Shown here piece by piece: positions 8,725-15,407 of a DNA stretch of 64,000 nt (position 1 is its first letter; each line of letters opens with the position of its first letter). Source of the stretch: JAPUDS01 sp964536265 (lineage in GTDB: Bacteria > Patescibacteriota > Saccharimonadia > Saccharimonadales > Saccharimonadaceae); NCBI GenBank assembly GCA_964536265.1, contig CAZHVV010000003.1, positions 41,763 to 105,762 on the forward strand, written 5' to 3'. The notes beneath the pieces are model-generated. The model was not told the DNA's origin and did not search any database. It saw nothing but the letters and a program-made list of their open reading frames with translations. The position numbers were made by a program, and so were the translations under genes.

Positions 8725-8930
8725 TCCTTGCTAGTCGTATCATCACTTTGCGGCGTTGTGGTATCGTCTTGCGGGACACCACCCGACTGAGCTGCCTTTT
8801 TCTCGACAATAGCTGCCGCATTCTCAACTTTCGCCGCTGCATCCTCAACGCTATCAATTGCGTTGTCGAGTAATTTCTCGACGTTGTCTATCTTTTCCGT
8901 AATTGAATCAAATATATCAAATAATCCCAT
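8721..8930 (-). CDS. Small acidic helical protein of unknown function
   Basis: A 69-residue protein with an amphipathic helix (about residues 1-47, Ala/Val/Glu/Lys-rich, coiled-coil-like) and a Ser/Thr/Asp-rich polar tail. No family is recognised. Its stop codon lies inside the CIRCE element of dnaJ, so it is upstream of and in line with dnaJ but not under that operator. It could be a small stress or envelope-associated protein, but the sequence gives no direct evidence. Confidence 0.6.
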   Translation of the reverse strand: MGLFDIFDSITEKIDNVEKLLDNAIDSVEDAAAKVENAAAIVEKKAAQSGGVPQDDTTTPQSDDTTSKD

Positions 8931-8965
8931 AGTGTACTTATTATCTCATACTAAGATATGTGTTA

Positions 8966-8971
8966 TATAAT
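8966..8971 (+). promoter_or_regulatory. -10 box of a leaderless promoter
   Basis: TATAAT lies exactly 6 nt before the ATG at 8978, so transcription should start at the A of the start codon. No Shine-Dalgarno sequence is present. Confidence 0.55.
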
Positions 8972-8977
8972 GACGCC

Positions 8978-9226
8978 ATGGATAAGCTAAGTGCTAATAC
9001 TCGCAGGAAACTGTATTGGTTAGGAAGAATTGTTCGCGCTATCTGCGGTACCATTTTAGTGCTCACGATAATTTGGTCATTGTCCTTGGGTGGTTTTGGT
9101 GTAATATTTTTCCTATTTATGTTCGGTGGGCTGAATTTAGTACTACTTGCCCTATTTTTTGTCGGGCACTACCTTGCGAGCAACAATAAGCTATATGCGC
9201 ACTTCGATGGCCATTCTTTCAATTAA
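8978..9226 (+). CDS. Small two-helix membrane protein of unknown function
   Basis: An 82-residue protein with two hydrophobic helices (about residues 19-40 and 43-65) joined by a tight Gly-containing turn, and a basic N-terminus. I use the ATG at 8978 rather than 8960 because the -10 box lies at 8966-8971, within the longer version. No family is recognised. It is a lone plus-strand gene beside the heat-shock region. Confidence 0.6.
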   Translation: MDKLSANTRRKLYWLGRIVRAICGTILVLTIIWSLSLGGFGVIFFLFMFGGLNLVLLALFFVGHYLASNNKLYAHFDGHSFN

Positions 9227-9324
9227 CGTATCGAATAATCCCATAGTATACGTGTTATCTCGCACGTATTGTTAAAAGCTTTTGTTATTTCGCTATAACT
9301 ATAATTTTCCTATAGACTATATAG

Positions 9325-10542
9325 ATGGGTTTATCAACGCGAAAATTTCAAAAGGCAAGTAGCCAGATGTACCACGGTACCAGTATTGGACCGATGGGAT
9401 ACCGGATAAGTGAAATGTTCGGGGGTGATGGCAACGGCTCCTGGATTAATACCCCACTGCCACCAACGGCTGCTATTCACCCTGATTCTGCGACAGCAGT
9501 CGCTGATATTGTTGAGAATGTACATAATTTCGCAACAGGAACATCCGTCATAGCTTGGCCAACACTAAACTATTCTACGTACACAGCGACGCTTAATGTC
9601 ATCGATTCATCAAAAATAGCTTTGCAACCTGTCACGGTAAGCGGTGCCAACGCCTCAGCATCATGGGCCTTTCCAACGGCTGCGATGATGTACGCCGGCT
9701 TCCCGCTTCCTAGAGGGCTACAACCAACAGATGACAGCGACGGCACAATTCACTTATATGATCCTGACTGGAAATGGCCGGGTCGCCCTAGCGATACCCA
9801 GTACTGGGGTCGAATATGGGAGCTGTGGGGCGCAAGAAGCCCTGAGCAGAACGTTGCAGCCGGCAACCCAGCCATATGGACTGCAAAAATTGGTGGTCGG
9901 CTAACAGGAGTCAATCAGCGCCTTAGTGCCCACCCTATCAACCGAACATTTCAAGCCGATGTCACAAGCCAGGCTTCGCCGAGCTACGGGGCACCAAAGG
10001 CACCGAACGACACAAGCGGCAACACAATATATTGGGGTTATGGGCCGGACGGCGTGTATGAATCCTCCGCCTGGATGGCATCAGCATCACATCTTCCCAT
10101 GAGCCATCATATCTTGCGAAAAAGTGATATGGTCAATGCGACCATACCCCACCCAATGGGATTCTCACTATTTCCAATGTACCCAACTAATGAAGGAAGT
10201 AAGGGTAGCGTCTGGCCAGCAACTAGCTATGATGCCGCATCTCGTAACTGGCTCAAACACGGCAATCGTTTACGACTACCTGCAGGCTACGTCGCCTCAT
10301 ACCCTTCGGGTATGCCGGTCTCATGGCGACCGATGTTCGACATGTTCATAAATTGCTTTCGGGATTATGGGATAATTATGGTTGACACAACGGGCAATTC
10401 GTTCGCAATGCGCGCCGAGCCAGGGGTAGAAAGCTATTACCCAAGTGGTTTTAGCGGAAAAACGTTTATTCAATATCTACCTTGGGAAGACATGCAGATG
10501 ATTGTAGTTGGTAGCGACGCCGATTTCTATCCAGGTGCATAA
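9325..10542 (+). CDS. Unknown 405-residue beta-rich protein, probably surface or extracellular, inserted between dnaK and dnaJ
   Basis: The protein is rich in Trp, Tyr, Gly, Ser and Pro with few Lys or Cys, a composition typical of extracellular bacterial or phage tail proteins. It has no signal peptide and no membrane segment. I recognise no domain. Short features include 'DWKWPGRPSDTQYWGRIWELWG' split over residues ~150-172 and a C-terminus with 'YLPWEDMQMIVVG'. It lies on the opposite strand to the heat-shock genes on both sides, and ends in a strong bidirectional hairpin. Its composition resembles the GH71-like and fibre proteins nearby. An enzyme acting on polysaccharide or a receptor-binding protein are both possible; this is inference. 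Confidence 0.75.
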   Translation: MGLSTRKFQKASSQMYHGTSIGPMGYRISEMFGGDGNGSWINTPLPPTAAIHPDSATAVADIVENVHNFATGTSVIAWPTLNYSTYTATLNVIDSSKIALQPVTVSGANASASWAFPTAAMMYAGFPLPRGLQPTDDSDGTIHLYDPDWKWPGRPSDTQYWGRIWELWGARSPEQNVAAGNPAIWTAKIGGRLTGVNQRLSAHPINRTFQADVTSQASPSYGAPKAPNDTSGNTIYWGYGPDGVYESSAWMASASHLPMSHHILRKSDMVNATIPHPMGFSLFPMYPTNEGSKGSVWPATSYDAASRNWLKHGNRLRLPAGYVASYPSGMPVSWRPMFDMFINCFRDYGIIMVDTTGNSFAMRAEPGVESYYPSGFSGKTFIQYLPWEDMQMIVVGSDADFYPGA

Positions 10543-10577
10543 ACCAAATATCGGCTCAAGGCCGATATTTGGTTTAT
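10539..10577. terminator. Bidirectional terminator between the 9325-10542 gene and dnaK
   Basis: A perfect 17-bp inverted repeat (10539-10555 with 10561-10577) with a 5-nt loop lies between converging genes. It can serve both transcripts, although the U tracts are short. Confidence 0.75.
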
Positions 10578-10592
10578 GAAAAGTTTCTAATA

Positions 10593-12491
10593 TTACTTTT
10601 CGTCGACAACTTCACCTTCAACAGGTTCGTCAGTCTTCTTGTCTGATTTTTCTTCTTTCTTCTTGCCTTCTTCTTTTTCAGATTCTTTTGCGGCTGCTTC
10701 GTACATCTTTGCACCGATAGGCATGATGACGTCGTTGAGTGCTTTGACTGCTGCTTCAAGTTCTTCCTTATCGTCAGAATCTTTCTTCTTTTCAGCTTCA
10801 GTAACGGCTTCTTCAATAACTTTCTTGTCTTCGTCGCTTATCTTGTCTTTGTACTCATCAGGCATCTTTTTCGCCTGGTATATGGCATTTTCAAGCTGGT
10901 TCTTTGCATCGACTGCTTCACGCTTTTTCCTGTCTTCATCGGCATGTGCTTCAGCTTCTTTTTGCGCTTTCTCGATATCCTCTTTACTCATATTGCCTGA
11001 ATTCTGGATGGTAATCGACTGTTCTTTGCCAGTCCCCTTGTCTTTGGCTGTCACGTTTAAGATACCGTTAGCGTCAAGGTTAAATGTCACTTCAATCTGC
11101 GGGACACCGCGAGGTGACGGTGCAATACCGTCGAGGATAAACTTGCCAAGACTCTTGTTGTCGGCGGCAAATTCACGCTCACCCTGCAGAACATGGATTT
11201 CAACTTGTGGTTGATTGTCGGCAGCAGTTGAGAATGTTTCACTCTTGCTAGTTGGGATGGTCGTATTGCGTTCAATCAGCTTTGTTGAAACCGAACCCAT
11301 GGTTTCAATGCCGAGTGACAGTGGCGTGACATCAAGCAGGAGTACGTCTTTGACATCGCCCTGTAAGACACCGGCCTGAATAGCGGCGCCAATGGCAACA
11401 ACTTCGTCAGGATTTACGCCTTGCATTGGTTCTTTTCCAAAAATCTTCTTCACTTTTTCAATAACTGCCGGCATGCGTGTCATACCACCGACCAGCACAA
11501 CTTCGTCTATCTCACTTGCCTTGAGGCCGGCGTCTTTGAGCGCTTTCTCGCATGGGTCAGCGGTTTTATTCACCAAATCAGCAACCAGTTCCTCAAGTTT
11601 TGAACGAGTCAGTGTGTATTCAAAGTGTTTTGGACCTTCTGCGTCTGCCGTCAGGAATGGCAGGTTAATTTCAACTTGAGGTGTTGAGCTGAGCTCTTTC
11701 TTTGCCTTTTCGGCTTCGTCTTTGAGGCGTTGCATAGCGGCGTTGTCACCTTTTAGGTCAATCCCCTGGCTCTTCTTAAACTCTTCAAGGAAGAAGTTAA
11801 CAATACGGTTGTCAAAGTCCTCACCACCAAGGTGTGTATCGCCGTTGGTTGACTTCACTTCGAAGACACCATCACCAAGTTCAAGAATGGAAACGTCGAA
11901 TGTTCCACCACCAAGGTCGAAGACAGCGATTTTCTCGTCTTTCTTCTTTTCAAGGCCATAGGCAAGTGCAGCAGCAGTTGGCTCATTGATGATACGCTTC
12001 ACTTCTAGACCAGCTATTTTACCGGCATCTTTGGTCGCTTGACGCTGTGAGTCGTCAAAGTATGCAGGTACAGTGATAATAGCCTCTGTAACAGGTTCAC
12101 CCAAGAACGCTTCAGCGTCGGCCTTCAGCTTACTAAGAATCATTGCTGAGACTTCCTCTGGTGTGTAATCTTTGTCACCCATCTTTACTGCTACGCCACT
12201 GCTATGTTTGACTATTTCAAACGGCATAATGTCGAGGTCTTTTTGGACTTCTTGGTCTGCAAATTTACGGCCAATCAAGCGTTTGACACTATAAATAGTG
12301 TTCTTGGCGTTCGTAACTCGCTGACGCTGGGCAATCTGCCCAACAATACGCTCGCCTTTTTTCGTGACCGCCACAACACTTGGTGTTGTACGGTTACCTT
12401 CTGCATTCGCGATAACCTCAGGCTTACCTGCGACCATGTAGGCCATGGCGCTGTTTGTAGTACCCAGGTCGATTCCGATAATTTTACCCAT
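10593..12491 (-). CDS. dnaK: Chaperone DnaK (Hsp70)
   Basis: A 632-residue full-length Hsp70. The ATPase domain begins 'GIDLGTTNSAMAYM' and carries 'FDLGGGTFDVSIL' (about residue 193) and 'VLVGGMTRMP' (about 335). The substrate-binding domain starts near residue 385, and the lid ends in a Lys/Glu-rich tail with 'EGEVVDEK', like the usual EEVxD-type acidic end. It binds exposed hydrophobic segments in an ATP cycle driven by DnaJ and GrpE. It has its own promoter with two CIRCE operators. A Shine-Dalgarno AAGGGG precedes the ATG. Confidence 0.98.
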   Translation of the reverse strand: MGKIIGIDLGTTNSAMAYMVAGKPEVIANAEGNRTTPSVVAVTKKGERIVGQIAQRQRVTNAKNTIYSVKRLIGRKFADQEVQKDLDIMPFEIVKHSSGVAVKMGDKDYTPEEVSAMILSKLKADAEAFLGEPVTEAIITVPAYFDDSQRQATKDAGKIAGLEVKRIINEPTAAALAYGLEKKKDEKIAVFDLGGGTFDVSILELGDGVFEVKSTNGDTHLGGEDFDNRIVNFFLEEFKKSQGIDLKGDNAAMQRLKDEAEKAKKELSSTPQVEINLPFLTADAEGPKHFEYTLTRSKLEELVADLVNKTADPCEKALKDAGLKASEIDEVVLVGGMTRMPAVIEKVKKIFGKEPMQGVNPDEVVAIGAAIQAGVLQGDVKDVLLLDVTPLSLGIETMGSVSTKLIERNTTIPTSKSETFSTAADNQPQVEIHVLQGEREFAADNKSLGKFILDGIAPSPRGVPQIEVTFNLDANGILNVTAKDKGTGKEQSITIQNSGNMSKEDIEKAQKEAEAHADEDRKKREAVDAKNQLENAIYQAKKMPDEYKDKISDEDKKVIEEAVTEAEKKKDSDDKEELEAAVKALNDVIMPIGAKMYEAAAKESEKEEGKKKEEKSDKKTDEPVEGEVVDEK

Positions 12492-12539
12492 TGTTTATTC
12501 CCCTTTCGATTAGATATTCGGTAATTTCTTATTCCTATT

Positions 12540-12613
12540 TTAGCACTCTTCGTTTGAGACTGCCAATATTTCTAGTGTAGAAAATATTAGCACTCGTGTC
12601 AATAGAGTGCCAA
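12540..12613 (-). promoter_or_regulatory. dnaK promoter with two CIRCE operators
   Basis: CIRCE 1 (12540-12566) is TTAGCACTC, 9 nt, GACTGCCAA. CIRCE 2 (12587-12613) is TTAGCACTC, 9 nt, GAGTGCCAA. On the minus strand TTGACA (12602-12597) sits in the CIRCE 2 spacer and TACACT (12579-12574) follows after 17 nt, so CIRCE 2 overlaps the -35 box and CIRCE 1 lies in the transcribed leader. Two operators suggest tighter heat-shock repression than for dnaJ. Confidence 0.88.
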
Positions 12614-12658
12614 AAGATAGTTTGTTAATTAACCTGTTTAGATATACCGTACCACTGT

Positions 12659-14098
12659 TTAACGATACTGGCCTAAGACGTCGATTTGACCAGTTGTGCC
12701 ACGAAGCGAAGAGAACCGGTAGTAGCCTGTATCTTGAGAGATATCGCTATTTCGTTGAGTAATAGATGAAGAAATAGTTGCGACAGTCTGAGTATTTCTC
12801 ACTGCAGATGCAGACTGCACACCGAGCTGTGCAGGATATGCTGCAATACTCATACCAGCTGGTGCCGTGTACGTATAAGTACTACCACCACTAGTGATAG
12901 TAATATCAGCTGGAGCTACCAAAAACGTCAATGCCTCAACATAATTCCGTGCGGCCGACATAGAACCGCGTGGCCATTGGCTCATCGGCAGAGTGGTTGA
13001 CCCCGTGATAGTGGCATCTAAAGTCTGCGGGCGATGAGAAAGGTAGATACAATCACGCAAGATTGTTGGATACTGACCTGTTTTCCACTTTGTTATGTAG
13101 TAGGCTGATATATCGAGATTTACCCACCCATTGCATGCCGATGGCGCCATAGGTGTCTCAGAAAAATCTGACCACGTCACCATCTGTACGTAGTCAGCGT
13201 TTTGTCCAATTGCCTTCTCCCACGCAGCACGTAAACTCCCTGTGTTGAGAGCTTCATCCCATAGCTGGGCTGGAGGACGGATATCTTGCGAGACTACTGG
13301 TGCCATGAATTTTTCCCCCCGAGCTAAGGCTGCGGGCTGGTAGTTACCTGCCGCATTTATCACACTCGGGTCTGCACCATATCCCCACACCGACGAAGCA
13401 TAGCACAAACCAGTGTAGTTCGGAGCTTGATTCCAGTTAAGATAAACTGAGAAAAAGGCAATGTCAAGCCCCCAGGTCGTCAGCAGTTCATCAAATACCT
13501 GCTGCCACCACAAATATGTTTTGCCTTCTGTTAGGAAAGACCCAACAACGTAGCGCCCATCAGGCAAATAGTACGATCCGTTCTTGCCTGCATATTTTCT
13601 GATATGGTCCGCTGCCACTTGTGGAGTAGCAGCACCTGTGGCACCATTTGCGTCGACCATTGGCAGGACATAAAAACCAACATTCATATCATCAGCTGCC
13701 TGAACTAATTTCATATAGCGGTCGTAGTTAGAGCCTGATAATCCCAGAAGGTCACAGAAGAATCCATCAATCCCAGCCGCTTGTGCCTGTTCAATGTCCC
13801 AGACAGCATCTAAATACGTATAGTCGCCGCCACGTTGCGGACGCCAAATGGGTCTATCGCGATACATACCACCATAATCTTGATACGTGGCATAATTAGG
13901 ATTGTTGAATGCAGTCGTATACGAATCGGTTGCAAGCGTCACACTATCGTTCAACGAGCGAGGGTACGGTCCGAAATAGTGTGCGAAGACTTTTTTCGAG
14001 CTGCTATTCAGAACAGCATAATCCATCGCGAACGGCAACCCTTCTGTCGCTTGCTGTCGAGTTCCTACCCTCTGCAACCTACGCGCACCTATACTCAT
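12659..14098 (-). CDS. GH71-like glycoside hydrolase (alpha-1,3-glucanase type) with C-terminal beta domain
   Basis: A 479-residue protein. Residues ~35-330 read like the GH71 family (mutanase, endo-alpha-1,3-glucanase): 'VFAHYFGPYPRSL' near the N-terminus, 'DIEQAQAAGIDGFFCDLLG' (about 107), 'FYVLPMVDANGA' (about 142), 'GRYVVGSF' and 'VTWSDFSETPMAPS'. The rest (about 355-479) is a Thr/Ser-rich beta module. The family hydrolyses alpha-1,3-glucan, a polymer of fungal walls and oral biofilms; activity here is inferred. There is no signal peptide. It lies between grpE and dnaK with its own promoter (TATACT at 14111-14106, 7 nt before ATG), so it interrupts the heat-shock operon. Confidence 0.75.
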   Translation of the reverse strand: MSIGARRLQRVGTRQQATEGLPFAMDYAVLNSSSKKVFAHYFGPYPRSLNDSVTLATDSYTTAFNNPNYATYQDYGGMYRDRPIWRPQRGGDYTYLDAVWDIEQAQAAGIDGFFCDLLGLSGSNYDRYMKLVQAADDMNVGFYVLPMVDANGATGAATPQVAADHIRKYAGKNGSYYLPDGRYVVGSFLTEGKTYLWWQQVFDELLTTWGLDIAFFSVYLNWNQAPNYTGLCYASSVWGYGADPSVINAAGNYQPAALARGEKFMAPVVSQDIRPPAQLWDEALNTGSLRAAWEKAIGQNADYVQMVTWSDFSETPMAPSACNGWVNLDISAYYITKWKTGQYPTILRDCIYLSHRPQTLDATITGSTTLPMSQWPRGSMSAARNYVEALTFLVAPADITITSGGSTYTYTAPAGMSIAAYPAQLGVQSASAVRNTQTVATISSSITQRNSDISQDTGYYRFSSLRGTTGQIDVLGQYR

Positions 14099-14142
14099 AG
14101 CTATAAGTATAAACTAGATATGATAAGTAAATATACCGTCTG

Positions 14143-14604
14143 TTATTGTCGGGTTACTTTCACCATACTGTGACGAATAACATCTTGACCCAGCATATAG
14201 CCTGCCTGAAGTTCTTCGGCAATAACTTCATGTTCACCATCGGTTTCATCAAATTGTACCGCCTCATGAAACTCAGGATTAAAGGGCGTACCTTTTTTTG
14301 CTTCGATTCGTGTCACACCAAGCTGTATCATTGATTTCTCGAGATGCTTTACGAGGTTTTTCACACCCTCTGCCCAAACATCGCCTTCAAGTTCTTTTGG
14401 CATATGAGAGATAGCGCGCTCAATATTGTCGATAACAGGTAGCAGTTGCTCGATAGCACTGACGCGACCATGCGCACGAGCCATCGCCTTCTCTGTCTCC
14501 ATCCGTTTGCGATAGTTTTCGAAATCAGCGCGAGTTCGCTGTAAGTCGAGCGTCAATTCGCCGATTTTTTGTTGGTAGTCTTCTTCTTTCTTATTCTTCG
14601 CCAT
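14143..14604 (-). CDS. grpE: Nucleotide exchange factor GrpE
   Basis: A 153-residue GrpE: an N-terminal Lys/Glu-rich coiled coil ('ELTLDLQRTRADFENYRKRM', about residues 15-34) and the C-terminal beta domain with 'VTRIEAKKGTPFNPEFHEAV' (about 107-126). It releases ADP from DnaK. I use the ATG at 14604, since GGGAA precedes it; a GTG at 14613 would add three residues. It follows hrcA by 30 nt and shares its promoter. Confidence 0.93.
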   Translation of the reverse strand: MAKNKKEEDYQQKIGELTLDLQRTRADFENYRKRMETEKAMARAHGRVSAIEQLLPVIDNIERAISHMPKELEGDVWAEGVKNLVKHLEKSMIQLGVTRIEAKKGTPFNPEFHEAVQFDETDGEHEVIAEELQAGYMLGQDVIRHSMVKVTRQ

Positions 14605-14634
14605 AGTTCCCACTTATTACTTATGTATTGATTG

Positions 14635-15348
14635 TTATAGCACTTCTTCGAGCATTGCACCTGTATGGCGAACGAGTCGCATAACACGTGCATAGTCCTG
14701 CCGCGTTGGGCCGAGTACACCTATGTAGCTACCGTCTGAATATGGTGAGCAAAAACGGCTAATGATAAGGCTTGCTTGTGAGCTTTTACCTATCGGATTC
14801 TCGGCACCAATAAAGACATTGAGTGGCTCGTTTGGCGCAGCTTCACGAAGCCATGGCTCAAGGTTATCTAACAGGCTGGCAATTTGCTGAACATTGTGCG
14901 GATTGGTTATGAACTCTGGCTGAGAAAATAAGTTACCCATACCACTGATATATAGCTGGTCGCCAATGGTTGCAAGACCAAGATTGTGTGTCACTTCAGC
15001 CAAACTGTCAACAGCGCTACGAATCGCACGGTCAGTTCTATCACCAAAGGTCGCAACTCGCGCGTCAATCGCTCTCGTACTGCGATCGGCTAATTGCGGT
15101 TGCTCTGTACCTCGTAAGTCACCGAGCTGGTTCACGTAGTACCGATACCCCTTGTCAGTAGGGACACGGCCAGCACTGGTGTGCGGCTGCATGATGAGGT
15201 CAAGTTCTTCTAGCTGGGCCATCTCGCTACGAATCGTAGCACTCGAAACTCCAAACAGCTTCGCAAGCGTCACGCTGCCGACTGGCACCGCCACCTCTGC
15301 GTACTGTTCGATGATTGCCGCAAGAATTCTAACCTGGCGTTCTGTCAT
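14635..15348 (-). CDS. hrcA: Heat-inducible transcription repressor HrcA (short form)
   Basis: A 237-residue protein. The N-terminal winged helix reads 'VAVPVGSVTLAKLFGVSSAT' and is followed by 'HTSAGRVPTDKGYRYYV', the HrcA signature; the C-terminus carries 'SDGSYIGVLGPTRQDYARVM'. HrcA binds CIRCE with help from the GroE chaperonin in Bacillus. It is about 100 residues shorter than Bacillus HrcA (343), mainly in the middle, so the inserted dimerisation domain may be reduced. I choose the ATG at 15348, 6 nt after a TATACT box; the longer frame would start upstream of that promoter. Confidence 0.93.
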   Translation of the reverse strand: MTERQVRILAAIIEQYAEVAVPVGSVTLAKLFGVSSATIRSEMAQLEELDLIMQPHTSAGRVPTDKGYRYYVNQLGDLRGTEQPQLADRSTRAIDARVATFGDRTDRAIRSAVDSLAEVTHNLGLATIGDQLYISGMGNLFSQPEFITNPHNVQQIASLLDNLEPWLREAAPNEPLNVFIGAENPIGKSSQASLIISRFCSPYSDGSYIGVLGPTRQDYARVMRLVRHTGAMLEEVL

Positions 15349-15354
15349 ACTGGT

Positions 15355-15394
15355 AGTATACCGTAAATTGGCAGTCTCCGTCAATGAGTGCCAG
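15355..15394 (-). promoter_or_regulatory. hrcA promoter with CIRCE-like operator
   Basis: TTGACG (15384-15379) and TATACT (15360-15355) are 18 nt apart, and the -10 lies 6 nt before the hrcA ATG. A diverged CIRCE, TTGGCAGTC, 9 nt, GAGTGCCAG (15368-15394), overlaps the -35 box, suggesting autoregulation with weaker binding. Confidence 0.8.
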
Positions 15395-15407
15395 ACTTCA
15401 TGAAACG

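Noticed and set aside
8721..8930. The small acidic protein as a precursor peptide for the ATP-grasp cluster
   Set aside because: It lacks a leader-core layout or Gly-Gly cleavage site and is separated from the ligases by dnaJ; kept only as a remote possibility.
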